Of a DNA stretch of 64,000 nucleotides, positions 42,571 to 51,492 are shown piece after piece. Position 1 is the first letter of the stretch. The number at the start of each line of letters is the position of its first letter. The translations under genes were made by a program, and so were the position numbers. The DNA is from Neorhizobium tomejilense (GTDB lineage: Bacteria; Pseudomonadota; Alphaproteobacteria; Rhizobiales; Rhizobiaceae), in NCBI GenBank assembly GCA_002968845.1, contig PVBG01000022.1, positions 25,180-89,179 of the forward strand, read 5' to 3'. A model generated the notes under the pieces. It did no database searches. It had not been told where the DNA came from and worked only from the letters and a program-made list of their open reading frames with translations.

Positions 42571-43788
42571 ATGATGATGAAATTCAAGACGCTGGCCGTG
42601 ATGGCCACGGCAATGACGATGCTGACGAGCGGCGCGGCGCTGGCCGGCGAGGTCGTCTGGTGGACGCCCAATTTCAACGAGGCGCGTGCCCGCGAACTCG
42701 CCACCAAGTTCGAGCAGGCCAACCAGGGCATCAAGATCAAGCTCGAGATCACCACGACCGACGGGCTGCCGCAGCGCGTGCTGACCGCCCTGCAGTCCGG
42801 TGCCGCACCGGACATCATCGATGTGCAGCACGCCTGGGTGAACGGTTATGCCCAGAACGGCCTGGTCGTTGCGGTGGATGACGTGTTGAAGGACCGCGAG
42901 GACTATATTCCCGCCTCGCTCGACTATTGCACCTGGAACAGCAAGCTCTGGGCCATTCCCTACCGCATCGAGACCCATGCGGTCATCTACAACAAGGGAG
43001 CGTTCAAGGATGCCGGCCTCGACCCGGCCAAGCCGCCGCAGACCTGGGACGAACTGGTCGCTGCTGCAAAGACGCTGTCGAAAGGCAAGGTCTCAGGTTT
43101 CGCCATCACCGGCGGCGGTGAAGTCGGCAATACGATCTTCCGGTCACTTCCCTTCATCTGGATGAACGGCGGCGACATCATCTCGGCGGACGCCAAGAAG
43201 GCGGTCGTCAACCAGCCGGCGGCCGTGGCGGCGGTCAAGTTCTATACGGACTTCTACAAGAACAAGCAGTCGCCGGCCTCGACGCTCGAAAACGACGGCA
43301 CCGCAAACCGGCGGCTGTTCATCGCCGAGACGGTCGCGGCCTATCAGTCCGGCCAGTTCGACGTCGCTTCGATCAAGAAGGAAAACCCGAAGATCGATAT
43401 CGGCGTGATGCCGATTCCGCATCCGGCCGGCAAGCCGACTGCGGCACTCCTCGGCGGCTGGAGTTTCGTCATCCCGTCTTCGGCCAAGAACCCGACCGAA
43501 GCCAAGAAGTTCGTCGCCTTCCTTGCCGAAGCGCCGAACCAGGGCGCTCTGACGGATACGTTCCCGGCCCGCAAATCGGCCATGTCGCTGCCGCGCTTCA
43601 GCGATCCGATCCTGACGGTGTTCAAGGAAATGCTGCCTTATGGCCGGGCCGTGCCCAACAACAAGAACTGGGTGCAGATCACCCAGGCCTATTTCGAAGG
43701 CATCCAGCGCATCCTTCTCGGTGACGAAGACGTGCAGACGGCGATGGACGGAGCGGCCAAGGACATCCAGGCCCTGCTCGACCAATAA
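42571..43788 (+). CDS. ABC transporter sugar-binding protein
   Basis: A 405-residue extracellular solute-binding protein of the family used with MalFG-type permeases. It has a Sec signal (KFKTLAVMATAMTM to ALAGE, about residue 24), a VVWWTPNFNEARA start, SGAAPDIIDVQH, LWAIPYRIETHAVIYNK and a GGWSFVIPSSAKN hinge region. It delivers the solute to the permease pair downstream. Three consecutive ATG codons (42571, 42574, 42577) follow GGAGGAGGAG; any could start. A hairpin lies after its stop. Confidence 0.93.
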   Translation: MMMKFKTLAVMATAMTMLTSGAALAGEVVWWTPNFNEARARELATKFEQANQGIKIKLEITTTDGLPQRVLTALQSGAAPDIIDVQHAWVNGYAQNGLVVAVDDVLKDREDYIPASLDYCTWNSKLWAIPYRIETHAVIYNKGAFKDAGLDPAKPPQTWDELVAAAKTLSKGKVSGFAITGGGEVGNTIFRSLPFIWMNGGDIISADAKKAVVNQPAAVAAVKFYTDFYKNKQSPASTLENDGTANRRLFIAETVAAYQSGQFDVASIKKENPKIDIGVMPIPHPAGKPTAALLGGWSFVIPSSAKNPTEAKKFVAFLAEAPNQGALTDTFPARKSAMSLPRFSDPILTVFKEMLPYGRAVPNNKNWVQITQAYFEGIQRILLGDEDVQTAMDGAAKDIQALLDQ

Positions 43789-43805
43789 TTCCGGACAGCC
43801 GGATC

Positions 43806-43835
43806 GCTCCGGGGGAACACGCCTTTCCCCGGAGC
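43806..43835 (+). promoter_or_regulatory. Intergenic hairpin after the binding-protein gene
   Basis: GCTCCGGGG (43806-43814) pairs perfectly with CCCCGGAGC (43827-43835) around a 12-base loop and is not followed by a T run. In importer operons such hairpins protect the upstream binding-protein message so that it is made in excess over the permeases. Confidence 0.6.
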
Positions 43836-43871
43836 AAGTATTCCACCCGATGTCTTCAAGGGAACCTGCAG

Positions 43872-44732
43872 ATGGACCGCAATTCGACGGGCCTCGTTTT
43901 CGTATTGCCGGCGCTGATCGTGCTGGCGATGCTGATCGCCTATCCCGTTGCCTATACCGGGCTGCTTAGCGTGACCGACAGGCAGGGCGCGTTCGTCGGC
44001 CTCACCAATTTCAAGGCCGTGCTTTCGGCTCGCGCGACACCGCAGGCATTCTGGAACACCATCTGGTTCGTCGGCGGCTCGATCGTCTTCCAGGTCCTCC
44101 TCGGGACCGCGACCGCCATCCTGCTCAACCAGAGCTTTTTCGGGCGCGGCATCGTGCGCTCGATCACGCTCATTCCCTGGGTCGTGCCGGGCATCGTCGC
44201 CGCCACCACCTGGGCGTGGATGTTCCATACGGAATTCGGCATCATCAACTATATGATGACCGGTTCCGGCATTATTCCGGAGCCGATCGGCTGGCTGACC
44301 AATGGCAATACGGTGATGCCGGTGCTGATCGCCATCAACGTCTGGAAACTGTTCCCCTTCGTGGCGATCATGGTGCTTGCGGGGCTGCAGTCGATCCCCA
44401 ACGACCTCTATGAAGCGGCGCGCGTCGACGGTGCCAACTTCTGGCAGGAAGTCCGCTTCATCATGATCCCGCAGGTGCGGTCGGTCATCGTCGCGGTCAC
44501 CCTCCTGCTAGTGATCTGGGGCCTCAACTCGATCACCATCATCTATGCGATCACCCGCGGCGGCCCTGCCAACCGGACGCTGATCACGCCGATCCAGATT
44601 TTCCGCCTGGCGTTCGAAAGCACGCAGTTCAATCAGGCGGCCGCACTTTCGGTGATCTTCTTCGCCGTCGCGCTGGTCATCGTCATCATCTACATCAGGG
44701 CGCTCGCTTCGGCGCCGGGAGAGGCCAAATGA
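43872..44732 (+). CDS. ABC sugar transporter permease 1 (MalF-like)
   Basis: A 286-residue inner-membrane protein with about six membrane segments (first about 8-30) and the coupling-helix signature YEAARVDGANFWQEVRFIMIP (quoted in part, EAARVDGANFWQE) near residue 180 that contacts the ATPase. By family it pairs with the next gene product to form the channel. Its end overlaps the second permease by four bases. Confidence 0.93.
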   Translation: MDRNSTGLVFVLPALIVLAMLIAYPVAYTGLLSVTDRQGAFVGLTNFKAVLSARATPQAFWNTIWFVGGSIVFQVLLGTATAILLNQSFFGRGIVRSITLIPWVVPGIVAATTWAWMFHTEFGIINYMMTGSGIIPEPIGWLTNGNTVMPVLIAINVWKLFPFVAIMVLAGLQSIPNDLYEAARVDGANFWQEVRFIMIPQVRSVIVAVTLLLVIWGLNSITIIYAITRGGPANRTLITPIQIFRLAFESTQFNQAAALSVIFFAVALVIVIIYIRALASAPGEAK

Positions 44733-45577
44733 GCGATCCCAGCACCCTCAGGAGAACCGGCCTGCCGCTGCCGATCACCATTGTCGGCGCCGCGCTGGTC
44801 GTCCTGATCTGCCTGTTCCCGTTCATGTGGATGGCCGTCTCGTCGATCAAGACGCTGCCCGAGCTTTACACCGTTCCGCCGATCTGGTGGCCGGAGACGC
44901 CGACGCTCGGCAACTATTACAAGGTTCTCTTCGAGAGCAATATTCCACGCTATTTCCTCAACAGCGTCATCATTTCCGTGGGCTCGACGTTCCTCGCACT
45001 GATCCTGGCGATCTTTGCGTCCTACGGCTTCGCGCGTTTCGACTTCCGCGGAAAACCGCTGCTGCAGAGCTTCGTGCTGATCGGCCAGCTGCTGCCGACG
45101 GCGGCGATCATCGTGCCGCTGTTCATCACGCTGCGGGTGCTCGGCCTCGTCAACACCTATTGGGGCCTGATCCTCGTCTACATGATCATCACCCTGCCAC
45201 TCTCCGTCTGGATGCTGACCTCCTATTTCAAGGCGATCCCGGTGGAACTGGAAGAGGCGGCGATCATCGACGGGTCGTCGCGGCTCGGCATCCTCTTCCG
45301 CATCACGCTGCCGCTGTCGACGCCCGGCATCGTCGCGGTCGTCGTCTATGCCTTCGTCACCACCTGGAACGAATTCGTCTTCGCACTGTGCTTTGCGACC
45401 GACTCATCGGTGAAGACCCTGCCGATCGGCCTTGCGGAGTTCTCCACCGAGTTCAACACCGACTGGGGTGCGGTCATGGCCGCCTCGGTCGTCATGACGC
45501 TGCCGATCGCGCTTCTGTTCTTCTCGATGCAGCGCCTGTTTGTCGGCGGCCTCACCGCCGGCGCCACGAAAGGATAA
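44729..45577 (+). CDS. ABC sugar transporter permease 2 (MalG-like)
   Basis: A 282-residue membrane protein, N-terminal segment about 15-35, with the coupling signature ELEEAAIIDGSSRLGI near residue 175 followed by LPLSTPGIVAVVVYAF. It is the MalG-type partner of the upstream permease. The ATGA overlap means the two subunits are translated together. The aldo/keto reductase gene begins directly after it. Confidence 0.93.
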   Translation: MSDPSTLRRTGLPLPITIVGAALVVLICLFPFMWMAVSSIKTLPELYTVPPIWWPETPTLGNYYKVLFESNIPRYFLNSVIISVGSTFLALILAIFASYGFARFDFRGKPLLQSFVLIGQLLPTAAIIVPLFITLRVLGLVNTYWGLILVYMIITLPLSVWMLTSYFKAIPVELEEAAIIDGSSRLGILFRITLPLSTPGIVAVVVYAFVTTWNEFVFALCFATDSSVKTLPIGLAEFSTEFNTDWGAVMAASVVMTLPIALLFFSMQRLFVGGLTAGATKG

Positions 45578-45579
45578 TC

Positions 45580-46392
45580 ATGAGCGACAAGACCATCCCC
45601 AGATTGGGCCTCGGCACCTATGGCAGAACCGGCAGCGAGGGCGTCGCGGCCCTGCGGAAGGCCATCGAAATCGGCTACCGCCATCTCGATACCGCGCAGA
45701 GCTATGATACCGAGCAGCCGGTCGGCGAGGCGGTGCGCCGCTCCGGCGTGCCGCGCGGCGATTTCTTCATCACCACCAAGGTGGCCGATACCCATCTCGA
45801 CAAGGCGCAGTTCATGCCGTCGGTCCGCCGGAGCCTCGATACGATCGGCGTCGATCAGGTCGACCTGCTGCTGATCCACTGGCCTTCCCACAGGGACGCC
45901 GTGCCGTTCGAAGATTACATGACGGCGCTCGTCGAGGCGCAGCGACAAGGTTATGCGCGCCTGATCGGCGTTTCCAACTATCCGATTGCGCTTGTCGAAA
46001 AGGCCCGCGCGCTGATCGGCAAGGATGTGCTCGCCACCAACCAGGTCGAGATCCATCCCTATCTGCAGTCACCGAAGCTCGTCGCCCATGCGCGCAGGAT
46101 CGGCCTGCGGCTGACGGCCTATCAGCCGCTCGCCAAGGGCGAGATCGCCAGCGATCCGGTTCTCAGGCGGATCGCCGAAAAATATGGGACGACGGTCGCG
46201 GCCGTGGCGCTCGCCTTCCTGATTGGCGAGGGGCATATCGTCATTCCGGCCTCGGGCAGCGAGGCCAATCTTCGCGCCAATTTCGCCGCCCTCGACGTCT
46301 CGTTGGGCGAGGCTGACATGGCGGAGATCCGCAGGCTCGATCGCGGCTATCGCCGCATCAATCCCGAAAAATCGCCCGGCTGGGATGATTGA
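45580..46392 (+). CDS. Aldo/keto reductase
   Basis: A 270-residue AKR: LGLGTYG, YRHLDTAQSYDTE with the catalytic Asp and Tyr, TTKVAD with the catalytic Lys, LLIHWPS with the His, GVSNYP, NQVEIHPYL, and ASGSEANLRANF for NADP(H) contacts. It probably reduces a sugar carbonyl or a pathway aldehyde. It starts two bases after the permease stop, embedded between the permease and ATPase genes, so it belongs to the same catabolic function. ATG 45580 is chosen since the fold begins there. Confidence 0.92.
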   Translation: MSDKTIPRLGLGTYGRTGSEGVAALRKAIEIGYRHLDTAQSYDTEQPVGEAVRRSGVPRGDFFITTKVADTHLDKAQFMPSVRRSLDTIGVDQVDLLLIHWPSHRDAVPFEDYMTALVEAQRQGYARLIGVSNYPIALVEKARALIGKDVLATNQVEIHPYLQSPKLVAHARRIGLRLTAYQPLAKGEIASDPVLRRIAEKYGTTVAAVALAFLIGEGHIVIPASGSEANLRANFAALDVSLGEADMAEIRRLDRGYRRINPEKSPGWDD

Positions 46393-46413
46393 CATCATGA
46401 ATGGAGTTGACCC

Positions 46414-47469
46414 TTGGGTTCGGTGACCATCAGACAGGTGCGCAAGAGCTATGGCGCGCTCGAAGTCCTGCACGGCGTTTCGGTCGATATCGCCAATGGC
46501 GAGTTCGTGGTGCTGGTCGGACCATCCGGCTGCGGCAAGTCCACCCTGCTGCGGATGATCGCGGGGCTGGAAGCCATCAGCGGCGGCGAGATCGCCATCG
46601 ACGGCAAGGTGGTGAATTCGCTCGCTCCGAAGGAGCGCGACATCGCCATGGTGTTCCAGTCCTATGCGCTCTATCCGCACATGACCGTTGAAGCCAATAT
46701 GGGGTTTTCGCTGCGGCTTGCCGGGGCGCCGAAGCAGGAGATTTCCGCGCGCGTTGCGGAGGCCGCGCGGATATTGGGGCTTGAACCCTATCTGAAACGC
46801 TACCCGCGTCACCTATCGGGCGGCCAGCGCCAGCGCGTCGCCATGGGGCGGGCGATGGTGCGCAAGCCGAAGGTATTCCTGTTCGACGAGCCGCTTTCCA
46901 ACCTCGATGCCAAGCTGCGCGTGCAGATGCGCTCCGAGATCAAGCAGAACCATCATCGCCTGAAGACGACGACGGTCTATGTCACCCACGACCAGATCGA
47001 GGCGATGACCATGGCCGATCGCATCGTCGTCATGAACGGCGGCGTCATCGAGCAGGTCGGCTCGCCGCTCGATCTCTATGACCGTCCCGCCAACCTCTTC
47101 GTTGCCGGCTTCATCGGGTCGCCGAGCATGAACATCCTCACCGGCAGGCTGGAAAACGGCAGCTTCGCCCTGGCCGACGGAACGACCATTCCCGCCGCCA
47201 ACCTGGCGCCGTTCGGCAATCGGTCGATCCATCTCGGGGTCCGGCCGGAGCATCTCCGGCTCGATCCGAACGGCCTGAACGCCGAGATCGTCACCGTCGA
47301 GCCGACCGGCTCCGAAACCCAGGTGGTGATGCGGCTCGGGGGTCATGAGGTAATTGGCGTTTTTCGCGAGCGCATCATGAAAACGCCCGGCGAGGCACTG
47401 TCGATCGGGATCGACATCGGGCATGTCCATATCTTCGATCTCGAGACGGGCAAGCGGCTGGACGCCTGA
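46414..47469 (+). CDS. ABC sugar transporter ATP-binding protein (UgpC/MalK-like)
   Basis: A 351-residue ATPase with Walker A (GPSGCGKST), Q loop (VFQSYALYPHMT), signature LSGGQRQRV, Walker B (VFLFDEPLSN), H loop (VTHDQ) and a C-terminal TOBE/regulatory domain (about 235-351). It energises the importer formed by the two upstream permeases. The TTG start at 46414 follows GGAG; a GTG three codons later is an alternative. It is the last gene of the plus-strand operon and converges with the monooxygenase gene. Confidence 0.93.
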   Translation: MGSVTIRQVRKSYGALEVLHGVSVDIANGEFVVLVGPSGCGKSTLLRMIAGLEAISGGEIAIDGKVVNSLAPKERDIAMVFQSYALYPHMTVEANMGFSLRLAGAPKQEISARVAEAARILGLEPYLKRYPRHLSGGQRQRVAMGRAMVRKPKVFLFDEPLSNLDAKLRVQMRSEIKQNHHRLKTTTVYVTHDQIEAMTMADRIVVMNGGVIEQVGSPLDLYDRPANLFVAGFIGSPSMNILTGRLENGSFALADGTTIPAANLAPFGNRSIHLGVRPEHLRLDPNGLNAEIVTVEPTGSETQVVMRLGGHEVIGVFRERIMKTPGEALSIGIDIGHVHIFDLETGKRLDA

Positions 47470-47510
47470 GAAGAGGCCGGCTGCTTCTCGCGGTCGACCG
47501 CTGTTCCGCC

Positions 47511-48581
47511 TCAACCGCGCAAAAGCGGAAGTAGCTGGTCGCCCTGCCGCTTGATCTCCTGGAGATAAGGCGTGTCGGAGAGCACGAAATGGGTGATGCC
47601 GAGATCCTCGTATCTGCGCAGCGAACGGGCGACGTCTTTCGCTGAGCCGACGAGCCAGGTGGTGCCGGCACCGCCGCCGCCGAATTTTCCAGGCGCCGTG
47701 TAAAGGTTGTCATCGAGGACATCGCCCCGCTCGTGCAGTTCGAACAGCCGGCGCTGGCCGACGGCGACCGGCTTTCCGTGGTCGTTCCAGTTACCGGCCT
47801 TGCCCTTGGCCATTTCGGCGACCTTCGCCTCGGCATCGGCCCAGGCCTGTTCCGTCGTATCGCGGACGAGGGTGGTGATCCGAAGCCCGAATTGAAGCGG
47901 AGGAAGGTCGCGGTCGAGCTGCCTGCTCAGAGCCTTCAGCCGTTCGATCCTCTCCCGCACGCCGTCGAGCGGTTCGCCCCAGAAAAGCTGGATATCGGCT
48001 TCCGTCGCAGCCACCCGTTCGGCGGCTTCCGAAGCGCCGCCGAAATAGAGTTTCGGGTGCGTGCGGTCGCCGCGGGGTTGGAGGCGAGGCTCGATCGTGG
48101 AACCGGTGACCTGGAAATGCTCGCCCTTGAACGTGACGTTCTCCTCGGTCCAAAGTCGGCGGACCAGCCGCATGAATTCCCTGGTACGAGCATAACGATG
48201 CGCCTGATCACCCTCGCTGTCTCCATAGGCGGCGAGGTTATCCTGGCCCGAGACGATGTTGACCCGCACCCGGCCGCCGCTGAGGTGGTCTAGCGTCGCC
48301 GCGGCGGAGGCGAAGTTCGCCGGCCGCCAATAACCGGGGCGGATGGCGATCAGCGGCTCGAAGGCGGTGGTGCGGGCGGTAAGGGCGGTTGCGATGGTGA
48401 ACGTATCTGGCCGGCCCCAGCCGGTGCCGACGAGCGCGCCCTTCCAGCCGTGCTCCTCCAGCGCCTTGGCCTGGCTGGTCAGCGTCTCAAGGCTGTTGTG
48501 GTTCTCGGCGGAGGAATCGCCGCGATGGCCGGCTTTGACGTCGTTGGGGATGTACCAGAGGAACTCGGAATTGCTGCTCAT
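47511..48581 (-). CDS. LLM-class flavin-dependent monooxygenase (alkanesulfonate-type)
   Basis: A 356-residue bacterial luciferase-like protein: SEFLWYIPNDVK, GWKGALVGTGWGRPDTFTIATAL, PLIAIRPGYWRPA, NIVSGQDNLAAYGD, LYFGGASEAAERVAA and THFVLSDTPYLQEI, the pattern of SsuD-like reduced-flavin monooxygenases. These oxidise sulfonates or related compounds; the substrate here is unknown and no ssu transporter or flavin reductase adjoins it. ATG 48581 is chosen; an ATG 15 bases upstream is also possible. Confidence 0.9.
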   Translation of the reverse strand: MSSNSEFLWYIPNDVKAGHRGDSSAENHNSLETLTSQAKALEEHGWKGALVGTGWGRPDTFTIATALTARTTAFEPLIAIRPGYWRPANFASAAATLDHLSGGRVRVNIVSGQDNLAAYGDSEGDQAHRYARTREFMRLVRRLWTEENVTFKGEHFQVTGSTIEPRLQPRGDRTHPKLYFGGASEAAERVAATEADIQLFWGEPLDGVRERIERLKALSRQLDRDLPPLQFGLRITTLVRDTTEQAWADAEAKVAEMAKGKAGNWNDHGKPVAVGQRRLFELHERGDVLDDNLYTAPGKFGGGGAGTTWLVGSAKDVARSLRRYEDLGITHFVLSDTPYLQEIKRQGDQLLPLLRG

Positions 48582-48669
48582 GTTATCGACCTGCATCTCT
48601 AATGGCTGAATAGGGAAATGAGTGGGAGGCACCGCGTGGCGCACGCCGGCCGGGGTCCGAGAGGTTCCT

Positions 48670-49446
48670 TCAGACAACGATCGGGTTGAGGGCGCCGTCC
48701 ATGCCGATCACGACTCCGGTGACGTAGCTCGCCTTCGAAGAGCTCAGGAAGGTGACGACGTTGGCGATCTCCTCGGGCGTCGCCATGCGGCCGAGGGGAA
48801 TGCGCTGGACCAGTTTTTCGAGCGCCGCCTCTTCGCTGATGCCATGGAGAGCCGCCTCTGCCCGAAGGCCCTCGGTTACCCGTTCCGTTTCGGTATTGCC
48901 GGGATTGATGCCGACGATGCGCAACCCGCTGGCGGCGTAGGCGTTTGCAAGGCCGACTGTCGCCAGCATCAGCGCCGCGTTGGCGGCCCCGCCCGGAAGG
49001 TGGATCGGCGATGCGACCTTGCCGCCGCCGCCGATGACATTGACGATCACACCCGTCCGCCGGGCCGCCATCCGTTTGACCACCGGATCGATGACGTTGA
49101 TGTAGGAGAAATACTTGGCGTCCATCGCTGCACGCCAATGGGCCGGGCTAAGGTCCTGGGGCGGTGTGCGTCTTGCTGCTCCCGCGCAATTGACGAGAAT
49201 ATCCAGCGCTCCCACGTCTGCTTCGATCTTGTCGACGAGCGACAGCGCCTCGTTTTCCGATATAAGATCGGCCACAAAACCTATCGCGCCGGGTAGTTTT
49301 GCCAGAGCCGCATCGATATTCGACCGGGAACGCGAACAGATGACGACGCGCGCGCCTTCGGACAGGAGAGATTGGGCGCAGGCGAGGCCGATGCCCTTGG
49401 AGCCGCCCGTGATCAATGCCGTCTTGCCGTTCAAATCGAGTTGCAT
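48670..49446 (-). CDS. Short-chain dehydrogenase/reductase family protein lacking the catalytic Tyr/Lys
   Basis: A 258-residue classical SDR fold: ALITGGSKGIGLACA for cofactor, DILVNCAGAA, VIVNVIGGGG, NPGNTETE, and the C-terminal YVTGVVIGMDG. Where active enzymes have Ser and YxxxK, this protein has IGGGG and HLPGGAANAAL, so Tyr is replaced by Gly and Lys by Asn. It may be an atypical oxidoreductase, a pseudo-enzyme or a binding protein. It lies upstream of the monooxygenase on the same strand, with an 88-base gap. Confidence 0.88.
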   Translation of the reverse strand: MQLDLNGKTALITGGSKGIGLACAQSLLSEGARVVICSRSRSNIDAALAKLPGAIGFVADLISENEALSLVDKIEADVGALDILVNCAGAARRTPPQDLSPAHWRAAMDAKYFSYINVIDPVVKRMAARRTGVIVNVIGGGGKVASPIHLPGGAANAALMLATVGLANAYAASGLRIVGINPGNTETERVTEGLRAEAALHGISEEAALEKLVQRIPLGRMATPEEIANVVTFLSSSKASYVTGVVIGMDGALNPIVV

Positions 49447-49657
49447 GGTGCGCCGCTTTCCTCAAAATCCAGGGGAAGGCTAGGCTCTCGAGGATATTGG
49501 AACAAGCAAAAGGCAACTGCCGCGGTCCCGGTTAAGGGGAAACGGTTCCTTTGTTAGCTGCGCAGGGAGGCAACTCTTCCCTGCGGCGCGCGTGGCACGT
49601 TTTGCCGGCTTTGCCGAGACACCGATGTCTGCTGGAGCCGATCCGGCTCCGCCGTTC

Positions 49658-51028
49658 CTACCCTCGGATGATTTCTTCATGGGCCATCGCGGCCTGCAGC
49701 AGTGTTTCATCGCAATTGGCATTGGCCGACAGGAGGAAGCCGACCGGCATGTTGGCATCGCCGCTGCCGCAGGGAATGGAGACGCCGCACCAGTCGAGGA
49801 AGTTGCCGAAGCCGGTATTGCGCAGCGTCTTGCCGTTGGTGGCAAAGAACAGCTCGTCGTCCTTTTCGAGCGGGGCGATTGGCGGCGCCACATGGGCGAC
49901 CGATGGCATGGCGACGAAGCGGTCGCCGATCAATGCCTCGGTTTCGGTGATCATCCGGGCGCGGTTTTCGACGATGGCAATATAGTCGGACAGGCTGGTC
50001 TTTTCGCCGAGGCGGGTGCGGGCGACGACACGGCGGTCCATCTCCTCCGCATCCGGCCCCGACAGCTTTTCCCGATGCAGGGCGAAGGCTTCGGCGGTCA
50101 CCATCGGCCCGTATTTCGCCATCAGCTTCGGGAGCTCGTCGAAGGTCGGGAAGGCGAGGCGGGTGATCCTGGCTCCGGCCTTTGAAAGGCGCTCGATCGC
50201 CGCTTCGAAGGCGGCCACCACGCCCGGCTCGGCGCCGTCGAGGACGATATTGGTGGGGATGACGATATCGAGGGGGCGGGCAGGTTGGCGGGCCGTCTGC
50301 GGTACTGCAAGCCCGCGCATGGCGGCATCAACCCAGACCGCATCCTGCACCGTGCGGCAGAGCGGGCCGAGCGAATCGAGGCTGGTTGCCAGCGGATAGA
50401 CGCCGTTCATCGCATAACGGCCGCGGGTCGCCTTGTAACCGACGATGCCGTTGAAACCCGCCGGGATGCGGATCGAGCCGCCGGTATCGGTGCCCATCGC
50501 GACGGGCACGAGGCCAGCCGCGACCGCGACGCCGGAACCGGAGGAGGAGCCGCCGGGAATGCGCGGCGCATCCTTGCCATGCGGATTGTGCGGAGTGCCG
50601 TAATTCGGATTGATGCCGATGCCGGAAAACGCGAATTCGCTCATGTTGGTGCGGCCGACCGCGACCATGCCCGCCTGTTTCAGCAGGTCGACGATCGCTG
50701 CGTCCTTCGCGGCGGGAACGGCCTTCTTCAGGACTTTCGAGCCGGCAGTGGTCGGCAGTCCCTCGATGTCGAAGAGGTCCTTCCAGGCGATCGGGATGCC
50801 ATCGAGCAGGCCGAGGGAACGGCCTTCCTTCATGCGCTTCGAGGATGCCAGCGCTTCCGCCATGGCGCGGTCCTCGAGAAGCGAGATGAACACGGCCTTG
50901 TCGGGGTAGGCCTTGATACCTGCGAGGACCGATTCCGTGACCTCGATCGGATCGACCCTGCCCATCTGGATGAGCACGGAAAGCTCGGCGATCGACATCG
51001 CTCCAAAGGATTTCGTCACGGCAGTCAT
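49658..51028 (-). CDS. Amidase (amidase signature family)
   Basis: A 456-residue amidase-signature enzyme with the Ser-Ser-Lys triad: Lys in IPIAWKDLFDIEG (about residue 84), GGSSSGSGVAVAAGLVPVAMGTDTGGSIRIPA for the serine region (quoted in part: GGSSSGSG and GTDTGGSIR), and the C-terminal CGVSIPCGSG. Family members hydrolyse amides such as aryl amides or act as Glu-tRNA(Gln) amidotransferase subunit A; a free-standing position without gatB or gatC argues against the latter. The ATG at 51028 gives the fold start; 51037 is an alternative. Confidence 0.92.
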   Translation of the reverse strand: MTAVTKSFGAMSIAELSVLIQMGRVDPIEVTESVLAGIKAYPDKAVFISLLEDRAMAEALASSKRMKEGRSLGLLDGIPIAWKDLFDIEGLPTTAGSKVLKKAVPAAKDAAIVDLLKQAGMVAVGRTNMSEFAFSGIGINPNYGTPHNPHGKDAPRIPGGSSSGSGVAVAAGLVPVAMGTDTGGSIRIPAGFNGIVGYKATRGRYAMNGVYPLATSLDSLGPLCRTVQDAVWVDAAMRGLAVPQTARQPARPLDIVIPTNIVLDGAEPGVVAAFEAAIERLSKAGARITRLAFPTFDELPKLMAKYGPMVTAEAFALHREKLSGPDAEEMDRRVVARTRLGEKTSLSDYIAIVENRARMITETEALIGDRFVAMPSVAHVAPPIAPLEKDDELFFATNGKTLRNTGFGNFLDWCGVSIPCGSGDANMPVGFLLSANANCDETLLQAAMAHEEIIRG

Positions 51029-51183
51029 TCTCCTCATTCCGTTACTGGCGGGCGACAGATGTATCGGATATTTTGGCAATGGGTAGAGGATTTATCGGCC
51101 TGGCTCATGGCATGGAACTTCCCGCATATCCGCGAAGTTCAGTGAGTCCACCGCGTCAGCGGGACATCGGGAAGGATCAGCCC

Positions 51184-51486
51184 ATGAGAAACATCATCGC
51201 CACCGCCGGTCTCGTCATCGCGCTTGCCGGCTGCAGCACGGACGGCGGCGGAACCACCGGCGCACTCGACATCGGTCCGGGCATCCGGCCGATCCCCGGC
51301 AGCATCACCTATGGCGGCCAGCCGCGCACCAAGCTCACCAAGGCGCCGATCGGCAGCGTCGTGCCGCACGAATTCCGCAACGAACTCGGCCAGCGGGTCG
51401 AGGAAAATTACATCATCCAGCCGGACCGCAGTCTCAAGCTGGTCAACCGGCGGGTGTTTCGCGATCCGTTCGGGTTCGACGATTGA
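51184..51486 (+). CDS. Small lipoprotein
   Basis: A 100-residue protein with a lipoprotein signal ending in the lipobox LAGC (Cys at about residue 18), then a Gly-rich segment and a compact region (GSITYGGQPRTKLTKAPIGS, quoted in part; VPHEFRNELGQRVEENYII). It is not assigned to a known family with confidence. It converges with the GDPD-like gene six bases downstream. Confidence 0.78.
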   Translation: MRNIIATAGLVIALAGCSTDGGGTTGALDIGPGIRPIPGSITYGGQPRTKLTKAPIGSVVPHEFRNELGQRVEENYIIQPDRSLKLVNRRVFRDPFGFDD

Positions 51487-51492
51487 TGAACG

